Assembly (NCBI RefSeq): GCF_000803315.1
Contig: NZ_JRMH01000002.1
Location: 620,001 to 684,000 of the forward strand
Direction: 5' to 3'
DNA from: Pectobacterium actinidiae
GTDB lineage: Bacteria; Pseudomonadota; Gammaproteobacteria; Enterobacterales; Enterobacteriaceae
Length of the DNA: 64,000 nucleotides
The notes under the pieces were generated by a model. The model was given only the letters and a program-made list of their open reading frames with translations, was not told the DNA's origin and searched no databases. Below, piece by piece: positions 48,164-57,130 of the stretch (positions within the stretch are counted from its first letter, which is position 1; every line of letters begins with the position of its first letter). The position numbers and the translations under genes are program-made.

Positions 48164-49297
48164 TTAATGCTCCGGCCAGAACGGCTCACCTAGCGTAAGC
48201 ATCAGTCGATTAGCCCAGGAGAAGAAAGCGGCTGACTGCACCACATCGACAATCTCCAGCGTATCCAGTCCCTGTTCTTGCAACTGCTTCAGGTCGTTGG
48301 CGTTGACCTGTGCGGGCGTGGCGGAAAGACGTGCCGAGAAATCGATAATCGCCTGCCAACGCGGACTTTGCCCGATGCCCAAATCGCCGCCGGGGACGAC
48401 ATCTAATAGTCGCTGTACATCGCTGTCCTGCTTGGAGAGCTGGCTGGCTTTACGGGCATGCACCGAGGCGCAGTAGATGCAGCCGTTAACCTTGCTGGTG
48501 ACGGCGGCGATCAGTTCTCGCTCTTTACGCGGCAGGCCGCCTGCGGTATAGAAAATTCCTTTATCCGTCAGCGTGCGCTGTTCCAGTACCGGGAGATTGC
48601 GGCCTAGCAGACGAAAATAGTCGGAATCGGTGTGGCCGAAACGCGCCAGAATCGCCTGCTCATCCGCATTAAATTCGGCCAGCGGTTTGGGGGCGATCCA
48701 CGGTTCCCAGCCCAGTTCCGCCTGAGTGAATGCCTGTGGCGCAGACTTACCGCTGTGCGTCTGCGGCTGGGTATGCCACTGACCCGCGACAGCAGCCTGC
48801 GAATGCGGTTGGCTGACACGATGGCCTGCAATCAGACGATAGCCGCGCAGCAATCGACTTTGAAAATTCACAAACGCGATGAGCTGCGATAGCGTCACGA
48901 TATCGTCTACTGACCAGCCTGCTTTTTCCAGCGCGGTGACGTGTGGCGCCGCCGCCTGCACGGGCGTTTTCGTCAGGCGTTCGGCATGATCTAGCGCCAG
49001 CTGTAGCGCCGGTGTTAGCTCGGGTTCAGGGAAGTCCGCCAGCCGCTCGGCATAAAAATGCTGTAGCTGCTCATCCTGCTGCCAGCCGCTGATTTTTGTC
49101 GCAAACCAGAAGCGCAGCGATAGCGGTAATGTCGCATTGTCTGCGGCGTCGACATTAAACAGCGCGTCGTAGCTGCCTTGGGTATGGCGGGTTGCCGCAT
49201 CGCGGGTTTTTCTGGCTGCCGCGAGAGTGGAATCTGGGCTGATTTCAGCCAGCGCATCCAGTACGTCATGGGTGTGTAGCGTGTTAGTGTGCGTCAT
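48164..49297 (-). CDS. AhpD-like / CMD-domain protein (Avi_7169/Avi_7170-type fusion)
   Basis: 377 residues with two related carboxymuconolactone-decarboxylase-like halves. The N-terminal half (about 10-165) lacks cysteines; the C-terminal half (about 205-375) has the AhpD pattern with Cys273, Cys276 and His280 in NGCIYCASVHARKASQL, suggesting peroxidatic or reductase thiol chemistry. The two halves correspond to families usually described with a neighbouring luciferase-like monooxygenase and a peptide-type ABC transporter, as here. The ATG overlaps the monooxygenase stop (ATGA at 49294-49297). The substrate is unknown; a detoxifying role for peroxide or flavin-peroxide by-products of the neighbour is a guess. 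Confidence 0.8.
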   Translation of the reverse strand: MTHTNTLHTHDVLDALAEISPDSTLAAARKTRDAATRHTQGSYDALFNVDAADNATLPLSLRFWFATKISGWQQDEQLQHFYAERLADFPEPELTPALQLALDHAERLTKTPVQAAAPHVTALEKAGWSVDDIVTLSQLIAFVNFQSRLLRGYRLIAGHRVSQPHSQAAVAGQWHTQPQTHSGKSAPQAFTQAELGWEPWIAPKPLAEFNADEQAILARFGHTDSDYFRLLGRNLPVLEQRTLTDKGIFYTAGGLPRKERELIAAVTSKVNGCIYCASVHARKASQLSKQDSDVQRLLDVVPGGDLGIGQSPRWQAIIDFSARLSATPAQVNANDLKQLQEQGLDTLEIVDVVQSAAFFSWANRLMLTLGEPFWPEH

Positions 49298-50328
49298 GCA
49301 ATCTCCTGCCCGATCGGGCTTTTCTGTTTGACGGCGGGCTTCCAGCCCAGAGCGGGGGCAACTTGAGTCGCAATCAGTTCAAGCGAACGAAGGATTAGCG
49401 CGTGCGGCGGATCGATGGAATGCACCTGGAATGTCACATCGGTTGCGCGTTCCAGCGAGCTGTCAGCCCGCAGTGACGCAATCACATCCTGCGCGGTACC
49501 GACATGGCTATCGAAGGAGGCGATCAGCGCCTCTACCGAGTCGTGAGGGATCGGGCGGAACGTACCGGAACGGGCAGCGGAGCGATTAAGCCCTTTCTCT
49601 GCCAGACTCAGCGCCAGCTGACGATCGTCAGCCACGAAAACGCTGCGCGAGCTGAGAATGCGTGGGGCGACGCCAGCGGGCAGCGCGGCCAGATAAGCGT
49701 CGATCATCGGGTTTTGTAAGTCGGCGAGCGTGGCGTCCGGGAAATGTTCTGGGCGCGGCTGGGTACGGGAAAGCATCAGGCCATCGCCCGCTTTACCGGC
49801 ACGCTCGGCACCTTCGATGGAAAATGTGGCTTGCCAGACGCGTTTATCCAAATGTGGGGCGGCAGGGTAAAGCCGATTACCGTCTTCGCTCAATGCTTCC
49901 CCCCGCCACGCGGCGCGCAGCTTTTCCAGATAACGCCCGAGGATTTGTCCGCGCTGTGTGCTGTCATGGCCGAACGCGGCGAATGAGGACGGCGTGCCGC
50001 CGGAACCCACGCCGACTTCCAGCCTGCCGTTGCTGAGTAAATCGAGCACGGCGGTATCTTCCGCTACGCGTAACGGTTCTTCCATCGGCAGCGTAATCAC
50101 GCCAGTACCGAGCTGGATGCGTTGGGTCTGTGCGGCGACCAGCGCCAGAAACACCAGCGGTGAAGGCAGCCCGCCTTCATCGGCGTGAAAGTGGTGCTGT
50201 GCGACCCAGGCGCTGTCGAAGCCTAATTGTTCTGCTTTGACGATCTGTTCCGTTGCCAGCCGATAGCGTTGCTGGGCGGAAGCGTCATCCAGCAACCGCG
50301 TAAAAAATCCCAGACGTTTCGTTGCCAT
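49294..50328 (-). CDS. luciferase-like FMN-dependent monooxygenase
   Basis: 344 residues of the bacterial luciferase-like TIM-barrel superfamily. GFDSAWVAQHHFHADEGGLPSPLVFLALVAAQTQRIQLGTGVITLPMEEPLRVAEDTAVLDLLSNGRLEVGVGSG contains the flavin-contacting strands and the histidine pair after VAQ. Relatives oxidise alkanesulfonates, nitrilotriacetate, or long-chain substrates using FMNH2 supplied by a reductase; none is encoded nearby. It is recognised as the KPN-type monooxygenase that travels with the adjacent transporter. One base separates it from the ATPase gene upstream, and its stop overlaps the downstream gene's start. Confidence 0.85.
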   Translation of the reverse strand: MATKRLGFFTRLLDDASAQQRYRLATEQIVKAEQLGFDSAWVAQHHFHADEGGLPSPLVFLALVAAQTQRIQLGTGVITLPMEEPLRVAEDTAVLDLLSNGRLEVGVGSGGTPSSFAAFGHDSTQRGQILGRYLEKLRAAWRGEALSEDGNRLYPAAPHLDKRVWQATFSIEGAERAGKAGDGLMLSRTQPRPEHFPDATLADLQNPMIDAYLAALPAGVAPRILSSRSVFVADDRQLALSLAEKGLNRSAARSGTFRPIPHDSVEALIASFDSHVGTAQDVIASLRADSSLERATDVTFQVHSIDPPHALILRSLELIATQVAPALGWKPAVKQKSPIGQEIA

Positions 50329-50329
50329 T

Positions 50330-52033
50330 CTACAGTCCTTGGTTTAGTGCGAATGTGGGTTCAGTGTGAATGTGGGGAGGGTGAAAGCGGGCAAAAGCCG
50401 GATGTTGCTGTCCGGGGATGGCCTCGATGAGTTCACGGGTATAGCGATGTTCGGGCTGGGCGAAGATCTGTTCCACCGGGCCGGATTCAAGCTGCTTGCC
50501 GTGGTACAGCACGGAAACGGTGTCGGCGACTTGGCGTACTACCGCTAAATCGTGCGAAATGAACAGGTACGTCAACCCCAGTGATTCCTGTAGCTCAGTC
50601 AGTAAACGTAGAATCTGCGCCTGCACGGTGACATCCAGTGCGGAAACCGCTTCGTCCAGCACCAGTACCTGTGGTTCCAACACCAGCGCCCGGGCGATGG
50701 CGACACGTTGGCGCTGACCGCCGGACAGTTCACGCGGCTTGCGTGATAGCAGCGCGACGGGTAGGGCAACGCGTTCGAACATCTCATGAATTTTTCGCTC
50801 CCGCTGCGCAGCGGTATGGCGATTAAAATTGCGCAGCGGTTCCTCGACGATGTCATATAACCGCTGTGACGGATCGAGTGAGCCAAAAGGGTTTTGATAG
50901 ACCAACTGAATTTTCTGCCGGAACTGACGCAGCGCTTCACCTTTCAGGTGGGTGATGTCGGCGCCGTCGATCAGAATGCGCCCGTCGCTGGGATGATGGA
51001 ACCCGAGCAGGCTGCGCGCCGTGGTGGTTTTACCGGAACCGGATTCGCCCACAATGGCGTGCGTTGTGCCGCGCGCCACGCTGAAAGAGACGTCATCCAC
51101 CGCCCGAAAATGTTCACCTTTACGGCCTGACAGGGGAAAGGTCTGCACCAGATTTTCGACCGAGACAATAATGTCAGATTCCGATGTGTTGGCACGTTGT
51201 GGACGTGGGCTTGGGTTTAGCGACGGAACATTCGCCAGCAGCGTGCGCGCATAGTGGCTTGACGGCGCACTTAGTACCTCAAGCGTTGGGCCTTGCTCCT
51301 GAATGTAGCCGTTCTGGAAAACCAGCAGGCGATCGGCACGTTCGGCGGCGACGCCCAGATCGTGGGTGACGAACAGCACCGCTGTGCCATTTTCGCGCCG
51401 TAGTTCATCAAGCAGATCGAGAATACGTTTCTGCACCGTGACATCCAGTGCGCTGGTAGGTTCGTCAGCAATAATCAGCGCGGGCTTCAACGCAATCGCA
51501 ATGGCGATCAGGACGCGCTGTTTCATGCCGCCGGACAGCTCGTGCGGATACTGCTTCGCCCGCAGTTCCGGCTGGTTTAGCCCCACGCGTTCCAGCAGCG
51601 CCAGCGTTTTCCGGCGAGTGCTCTGGCGATCTTCCCGCTGATGAATCCGCAGAATCTCGTCCACTTGCTCGCCGATGGTCTGCACTGGATTCAGGGAACT
51701 GGTGGGATCCTGTGGGATCAGGCTGATCTGCGCACCGCGTACGCTGTCCAGCCGCTTCTGCGACCAGCCGCTGATATCCACGCCGTTCAAGCGAATAGCC
51801 CCACGCGTTAGCCTGCCATTCTCGGCCAGTAAACCGATGACGGCCTGCGCGGTGGTGGTTTTCCCTGAACCGGATTCCCCCACCAGCGCCACCACTTCAC
51901 CGGGCTGAATATGAAAAGAGACGCCTTCGACCACAGTCTGCTCACGATCGTCACTGCGATAGGCAATCGTAACGTTCTCCAGAGCTAACACAGGCACGGC
52001 TGCGCTGGTTTGTAAGCTGGCTGACAGGCTCAT
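50330..52033 (-). CDS. ABC transporter ATPase, two fused nucleotide-binding domains (dipeptide/opine type)
   Basis: 567 residues with two complete ATPase domains: Walker A GESGSGKTT in each half, signatures LSGGMKQRV and LSGGQRQRV, Walker B LIIADEPTSALD and LVLDEAVSALD. It resembles a DppD-DppF or GsiA-type fusion that powers import of peptides, nickel or opines. ATG 52033 is used because it overlaps the permease stop (ATGA at 52030-52033) and begins MSLSASLQTSAA; the longer frame upstream is only the shadow of the permease gene. Confidence 0.92.
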   Translation of the reverse strand: MSLSASLQTSAAVPVLALENVTIAYRSDDREQTVVEGVSFHIQPGEVVALVGESGSGKTTTAQAVIGLLAENGRLTRGAIRLNGVDISGWSQKRLDSVRGAQISLIPQDPTSSLNPVQTIGEQVDEILRIHQREDRQSTRRKTLALLERVGLNQPELRAKQYPHELSGGMKQRVLIAIAIALKPALIIADEPTSALDVTVQKRILDLLDELRRENGTAVLFVTHDLGVAAERADRLLVFQNGYIQEQGPTLEVLSAPSSHYARTLLANVPSLNPSPRPQRANTSESDIIVSVENLVQTFPLSGRKGEHFRAVDDVSFSVARGTTHAIVGESGSGKTTTARSLLGFHHPSDGRILIDGADITHLKGEALRQFRQKIQLVYQNPFGSLDPSQRLYDIVEEPLRNFNRHTAAQRERKIHEMFERVALPVALLSRKPRELSGGQRQRVAIARALVLEPQVLVLDEAVSALDVTVQAQILRLLTELQESLGLTYLFISHDLAVVRQVADTVSVLYHGKQLESGPVEQIFAQPEHRYTRELIEAIPGQQHPAFARFHPPHIHTEPTFALNQGL

Positions 52034-52890
52034 CGTTCCGTCCTCCTGATCGACTGGCTGATACGGTTGGCGGACAGCACAACTAACACGACAATCAGGC
52101 CGGGGAAGGTGGTTAGCCACCAGGCGGTTGCGATATAGTTGCGGCCTTCGGCAATCAGCAATCCCCATTCCGGCGTGGGCGGTGGTGCGCCGTAGCCGAG
52201 GAAGCTGAGTGTGGAGATGGCCAAAATCGCGCTGCCGAATTGCAGAGCGGCAAAGGCGAAAACGGTGGTCAGTGAATTCGGCAGAATATGTCGCCACAGC
52301 ACGCTGAAAAAAGTACCGCCGCTGCCATAGGCGGCTTCGACATAATCGCTATGGCGTACGCGCAACACCTCTGAACGCACCAGACGGGTAAAGCTGGCGA
52401 CGGAGGTGACACCTACGGCAATCGCGGCGTTAACCGTGCCGAAACCCAATAGGATGATAACGCTCAGCGCCAGCAGTAGGCCGGGAATAGCCAGTAAGAC
52501 ATCAATGCTGCGCATCACGATGCTATCCAGCCAGCCGCCAACGGCACCCGCCAACAGGCCGAACAGGCAACCGAGCACCAGACCCAGACCGACGGCGATA
52601 AAGGCGCCTGAAAGCGAGTGCACCGCGCCATAAACAATGCGCGCATAGAGGTCGCGCCCCAGTTGGTCGGTGCCGAGCCAGTAGTCGGCGTCAGGTGCCA
52701 GCCGCTGTGCGCCCGCGATGCCTTCCGTCGGGCTATAGCTGGTAAACCAGCCGGGAAACAGTGCCCAGAGTACGACGGTCAGCATGACCAGCCAGGCCAG
52801 CGCCAGCCCCGGCTGAAAGGCGTAGCGACGCAGAAGCGGCCGCTTGCGCAGAAGAGGAAACGTGATTTTTTCCAGTGGTACGGTAGTCAT
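52030..52890 (-). CDS. ABC transporter permease (DppC type)
   Basis: 286 residues with about six membrane segments. GTDQLGRDLYARIVYGAVHSL is the DppC-family N-terminal motif and EAAYGSGGTFFSVLWRHILPN the cytoplasmic EAA loop that docks to the ATPase. With its neighbour it forms the channel of a peptide/opine-type importer. The start overlaps the stop of the upstream permease (52887-52890) and its stop overlaps the ATPase start, so translation is coupled throughout. Confidence 0.92.
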   Translation of the reverse strand: MTTVPLEKITFPLLRKRPLLRRYAFQPGLALAWLVMLTVVLWALFPGWFTSYSPTEGIAGAQRLAPDADYWLGTDQLGRDLYARIVYGAVHSLSGAFIAVGLGLVLGCLFGLLAGAVGGWLDSIVMRSIDVLLAIPGLLLALSVIILLGFGTVNAAIAVGVTSVASFTRLVRSEVLRVRHSDYVEAAYGSGGTFFSVLWRHILPNSLTTVFAFAALQFGSAILAISTLSFLGYGAPPPTPEWGLLIAEGRNYIATAWWLTTFPGLIVVLVVLSANRISQSIRRTER

Positions 52891-53831
52891 AGCGTGGCTC
52901 CTGGCGTTCTTTTCAGGCGCGGATCGAGAAGGGGATAGAGCAGGTCGACGACCAGATTGACGACGACAAAGGCGGCGGCGGAAATCAGTACGATGGCCTG
53001 TAACACGCTGCTGTCCTGATAGTTCACGGCTTCCTGTGTCAACTGGCCGAGCCCGTTACGCCCAAACACGGTTTCGGTAATCAGCGCCCCCGCAATCAGC
53101 TCACCCAACAGCAAACCGGCGATGGTCAGCGTGGGCAGCATCGCGTTACGGGCGATATGTCGCCAGAGCACGCCGCTGCGGCTGGCGCCTTTCGCACGGG
53201 CGACGGCAACAAACGGCTGGGTTTGCACCTGATCGATGCTGCGCATCAGCACCTGAGCGAGCGGGGCGGAGATTGGCAGCGCCAGTGTGAGAACCGGCAA
53301 AATCAGCCCTTCCCATTCGCCGGGGTTAATCACCGGAATCAGCCCCAGACGGAAAGAGAAGATCTGAATCAACACAATGCCGAGCCAGAAGGTTGGCACG
53401 GAAATAAACAGCGATGGCAGCGATTGCAGTGCGGTGCGCAGCCACTGAAACGGCGTCAGCGTTGATAAGAACGCGAGGGCGAACGCCAACAGCCCGGCGG
53501 CGATGAAACCCAGCACCGCGAGTAGCAGCGTCGGTGGCAGATTGGCGGCGATAAGCTCGGTGACCGGCACGCCAGCCTGAAGAGAGAGACCGAGATCGCC
53601 ACGCAGTATCTGGGCTATCGCATGAAAATATTGTGTGAGTACAGGCGTATCGGCGCCGTAGGATAAACGCAGCTGCGCGATCTGCTCGGCGCTCAGGCCG
53701 AGCTCTGGGTTTTGAAACTTGATCAGTACCGCATCACCTGGCATCGCCTGAAGCAGGATAAAAGACAGGGTGAATGCCGCCCACAGGACGAGCAGTGCCT
53801 GACCGATGCGCAGTGCCAGATATCGGTTCAT
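52887..53831 (-). CDS. ABC transporter permease (DppB type)
   Basis: 314 residues. The N-terminus MNRYLALRIGQALLVLWAAFTLSFILLQAMPGDAV is typical of DppB-like permeases, and FVAVARAKGASRSGVLWRHIARNA is the EAA loop. About six membrane segments. It lies 27 bases downstream of the binding-protein gene and overlaps the next permease gene. Confidence 0.92.
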   Translation of the reverse strand: MNRYLALRIGQALLVLWAAFTLSFILLQAMPGDAVLIKFQNPELGLSAEQIAQLRLSYGADTPVLTQYFHAIAQILRGDLGLSLQAGVPVTELIAANLPPTLLLAVLGFIAAGLLAFALAFLSTLTPFQWLRTALQSLPSLFISVPTFWLGIVLIQIFSFRLGLIPVINPGEWEGLILPVLTLALPISAPLAQVLMRSIDQVQTQPFVAVARAKGASRSGVLWRHIARNAMLPTLTIAGLLLGELIAGALITETVFGRNGLGQLTQEAVNYQDSSVLQAIVLISAAAFVVVNLVVDLLYPLLDPRLKRTPGATL

Positions 53832-53858
53832 GATGATCTCCTCCCTCTTTCTTCTGTG

Positions 53859-55496
53859 TTACTTATCCAGCCAGGTGTTGTAAAAGCTGGGGCGACCAAC
53901 GGCTTCAAACGCGATGCCTTTTGTGGTGGGCGCGCCTGCAAACACCTGCGGCTCTTCAAAAATAGGAATGACATAGGCCTGATCGATCAGGTAGCTCTGC
54001 ACTTCGCCAACCAGTGCCAGTCGCTTGCTGCGGTCGGTTTCAGCGGCGATGCCATCCAGCAGCGTATTTAGGTGCGTATCGACAAAGGTGTTCACCTTGT
54101 CGCTGGAGCCGCCTTTTTGCAGCAGAACGTTGCGTACCGTCGGGTAATATTGGCTTTTCAGCACATCCGGGTCGGCACGGCCTACCATCGCTGGCGCTAC
54201 GCCAGTTTTCAGCGGGTCGAGGCTATCCACGGTTTTGCTGCCAGCATCCCCCGCTAGTACATTCAGCTTCACGCCGACTTTTGCCCACTGTTGAGAAACC
54301 AGTTGCAGCGTTTCTTTGTTCTGCGGTTGCGGCAGGGATTCATAGGCGGTTAGCTCCAACGTTTTGCCGTCTTTTTGCCGTAATCCCTGTGAACCGGTTT
54401 TCCAGCCAGCCTCATCTAACAGCTTGTTGGCCTGTGTGGGATCGAACGTGAGCTTGCTGGAGAGATCGACATAGCCTGCGGCGGTTTTAGCCAGCGGTGA
54501 CGTGGCTTGTGGGTAGTTGTCTGAGAACAGCGTATCAATGATCTCTTTGGTATTGGTGGCGTGCAGCAGCGCTTTACGCACGCGAATATCAGCGACCAGC
54601 GGGTTATCTGGGCGGAAAACCACGCTGTTATTCACGCCGCGTGTCGGTGGCGCATAAAGATTGAAGCCCTGACTCTGTACCCGCTTCTCATCATAGGCCT
54701 GAATCTGACGAATGAAGTCCGCCTGACCTGATACCAGCGCGCCAATACGCACGCTATCTTCTGGGGTGACCAGATAGGTAATGCCGTCCAGATAGGCACG
54801 TCCCTGATGCTTCGATTTAACCGGCGCCCAGTTGTAATCCTTACGGGCGGTTAGTTTCAGTTCGCGCCCCAGTTTCTCGCTGCTCACCACAAACGGGCCA
54901 GAGCCGATAATGTTTTTGGCATTGCCTAACTGATTGAAATTGCGCTCAAGCGTACTGAGGGATACCAGACCAGAACCGATGGCCGACGTGCCTTGCAGGA
55001 AGCCCGGAGACGGCTTCTTAAAGTAAAACTTCACCGTGAGCGGGTCGATAACTTCACTGCGCAGGTAGTTATTGATGACTTCTGAAATCGGCTGGTTGAG
55101 CGCCGTATTTCCTAATCCGTAGGTATCAAAATTTTTCGCTACCGCGTTGGCATCCAGCGGGGTGCCGTCAGAGAAGGTAATGCCGGGACGAATCTTGAAT
55201 GTGTATTCCGTGTTATCCGCATTGACGGTCCAGGATTCTGCAACCCACGGTTCGATTTCCAGTGTTTCCGGGTTCTGGTATGTCAGTTTATCGGTGATCT
55301 GGTTGAGAATGCCGCCGTTCGGATAAAACCCGCCTGCGGGGGTATAGAGATTGGTGTGCGCCTGCTGTTCCAGATAAACCAGCGTACCGCCGATTTTCGG
55401 CGCGTCGTCCGCTGCCTGTGCGCCTAGCGCACCACCCAGAAGGAACAATGAGGCAAAAATAGTGAGTTTCTGATGAGGATGCAAAAAAGTCGCCAC
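53859..55496 (-). CDS. periplasmic substrate-binding protein, peptide/opine-type ABC importer
   Basis: 545 residues with a Sec signal peptide (FASLFLLGGALGAQA, cleaved after residue 28). SBP_bac_5 fold: IGGTLVYLEQQAHTNLYTPAGGFYPNGGILNQITDKL, PWVAESWTVNADNTEYTFKIRPGITFSDGTPLDANAVAKNF, and RVRKALLHATNTKEIIDTL are family landmarks. No lipobox, so free in the periplasm. It is the first gene of the six-gene minus-strand cassette and resembles the KPN_01854-type binding proteins linked to luciferase-like monooxygenases. The ligand is unknown; it could be a peptide, an opine or a sulfur/nitrogen compound. Confidence 0.88.
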   Translation of the reverse strand: MATFLHPHQKLTIFASLFLLGGALGAQAADDAPKIGGTLVYLEQQAHTNLYTPAGGFYPNGGILNQITDKLTYQNPETLEIEPWVAESWTVNADNTEYTFKIRPGITFSDGTPLDANAVAKNFDTYGLGNTALNQPISEVINNYLRSEVIDPLTVKFYFKKPSPGFLQGTSAIGSGLVSLSTLERNFNQLGNAKNIIGSGPFVVSSEKLGRELKLTARKDYNWAPVKSKHQGRAYLDGITYLVTPEDSVRIGALVSGQADFIRQIQAYDEKRVQSQGFNLYAPPTRGVNNSVVFRPDNPLVADIRVRKALLHATNTKEIIDTLFSDNYPQATSPLAKTAAGYVDLSSKLTFDPTQANKLLDEAGWKTGSQGLRQKDGKTLELTAYESLPQPQNKETLQLVSQQWAKVGVKLNVLAGDAGSKTVDSLDPLKTGVAPAMVGRADPDVLKSQYYPTVRNVLLQKGGSSDKVNTFVDTHLNTLLDGIAAETDRSKRLALVGEVQSYLIDQAYVIPIFEEPQVFAGAPTTKGIAFEAVGRPSFYNTWLDK

Positions 55497-55815
55497 GATG
55501 GTTTTCCTACATGTGATGGTTTTTATTAAATTTGTTTTTTATCAGGTGAATATGCGTGTCGATTACGTCCTGATACGGGGAATACAGCAGAAGACGTTAA
55601 CCGCTCGTTACAGCCGATACTTCCATAGGAGGTAGGAAACAGCAAAGAACAATACCGGTATTGGTTATCCAGTTTTAGGTAGAAAGAAAGGGAATAACGT
55701 TAATGAATTGGGACATCGTTAAGTGGGGTGAAATATATTGATAGTGCTTTTTAAGTGAACCTTTTAAGATCGAAAAAATTCAACGCCCGTATAGTCAATT
55801 TAAGATATTTTTATT
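55497..55815. other. divergent intergenic region between ABC cassette and lipoprotein gene
   Basis: About 320 bases. It holds a perfect 14-bp palindrome CAATACCGGTATTG at 55650-55663, a possible operator for either direction. AT-rich stretches near 55522-55540 and 55735-55760 could include promoters. No open frame of note and no regulator gene in the region. Confidence 0.5.
55650..55663. promoter_or_regulatory. palindrome CAATACCGGTATTG, candidate operator
   Basis: A perfect 14-bp palindrome midway between the start of the ABC-cassette (55496) and the lipoprotein gene (55816). Its flanks (AGAA and GTTA) do not extend the symmetry. The regulator is unknown; no known E. coli site was recognised. 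Confidence 0.45.
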
Positions 55816-57018
55816 ATGCGTTTACGCTTTCGCTTTCCGCTAGGCACGGCAGCATTATTGACGCTTTCAGGGTGTGGCGCATTATCAAATATGTCTATTG
55901 ATGAATCGGATGCCGATGTTGTGCGGCTTGCCTGCAATCAAGATTTAACCGCTGAGGTCGATAGTCTGGCCGTTCCTTTCCTTAAACAAAAAGCGATACC
56001 GGGCTTGGTTGTCGGGGTGCTAACGGCTGATGGAACGATGCGCAGTTGGGGATATGGTTTTACGGATCGCGATCACCGTTATCCCATTACGGGAGATACC
56101 CTGTTTGCCGTTGGGTCGGTGAGTAAAGGGTTTATGGCGGAAACCACCGGCATTCTGGTAAAGCGGGGCATATTGCGCTGGGAAAATACGCTTGAAGAAC
56201 TCCTGCCTGCTCATATTCTCTTAAGCGACAGTGCAAAAAAGATCACGTTACTACAGTTGGTTACCCACACGTCGGGCTTACCTCGGCAGATGATGAATAT
56301 GCAGATGCTGGGGCTTTTTGCCGAGTATCTATTTACCGGGAATAACTTCTATACGCTATTGGATGACGATCGGGTATTGGATTATTTGGCTGACTTTACG
56401 GTACCGACGAATCCAACGCCGACGTATTCAAATCTTGGCTATGCCATTCTGGGGTATGTTCTACAACTGAAAACGGGCGAATCCATTGATCGTTTGGTTA
56501 ATGAAACTATTATCGAACCTTTAAGACTGGAAAACACCAGTTTTACCCCACAAAAATTAACGCGCTTTCCCTACCGAGCGATTGGTCACGCTGGCGATCA
56601 GCCTAAATTTATTCTGCGTGGTAAGCCGATACCTGACTGGCACTTTTCTTCCAATATGGTAGGTGCCGCCAGTTTGTATACCAGTGCCAATGATCTATTG
56701 AAATTTGCTCGTGCACATATTTATCCGACGGGCTATTACGCGCTGGACGAAGCCATAAACGATTCAATGAAAACGTATTACAACCGCACCAAACAGGCTG
56801 CCAATATTGCCTGGATTACTGATGAGGTTGGCACACAACATATTACCTATCAGGTGGGATATATTGGCGGTTATTCAAGTTATATCGGGTTAGATCGCCA
56901 GAATCGTATTGCCGTGGTCGTTCTGCAAAATAGCTTCAATTGGGATAATAACCTCGGTCATACACTGATCTCGCGTATTGGTCAGGCAATCCATTATCAG
57001 GGCGTGTGTAAGATTTAA
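55816..57018 (+). CDS. beta-lactamase-fold serine hydrolase lipoprotein
   Basis: 400 residues. A lipoprotein signal ends in LSGC with Cys20. The class C beta-lactamase/DD-peptidase-type domain has the nucleophile motif SVSK (Ser101, Lys104) and YSN at 204-206 (Tyr204). The third motif (KTG or HxG) is not evident; VGYIGGYSS occupies its place. Relatives include AmpH-like peptidases and EstB-type esterases. Activity on cell wall or esters cannot be told. It is divergent from the ABC cassette and convergent with ghrB; codon use is AT-richer than its neighbours, a hint of acquisition. Confidence 0.82.
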   Translation: MRLRFRFPLGTAALLTLSGCGALSNMSIDESDADVVRLACNQDLTAEVDSLAVPFLKQKAIPGLVVGVLTADGTMRSWGYGFTDRDHRYPITGDTLFAVGSVSKGFMAETTGILVKRGILRWENTLEELLPAHILLSDSAKKITLLQLVTHTSGLPRQMMNMQMLGLFAEYLFTGNNFYTLLDDDRVLDYLADFTVPTNPTPTYSNLGYAILGYVLQLKTGESIDRLVNETIIEPLRLENTSFTPQKLTRFPYRAIGHAGDQPKFILRGKPIPDWHFSSNMVGAASLYTSANDLLKFARAHIYPTGYYALDEAINDSMKTYYNRTKQAANIAWITDEVGTQHITYQVGYIGGYSSYIGLDRQNRIAVVVLQNSFNWDNNLGHTLISRIGQAIHYQGVCKI

Positions 57019-57130
57019 AAATCGGTTCTCTACATAATCCGACCCGCACGTCTCCAGAAACGCAGCAAACATCGTGACTGGAGCGTGAAGGGCATTTTGA
57101 AAACAAACGCTTAGCGATGATGACCTGGCT

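Noticed and set aside
52034-52297. N-terminal extension of the ABC ATPase
   Set aside because: This part only overlaps the permease gene in another frame; homologous ATPases start at 52033, which also makes an ATGA coupling.
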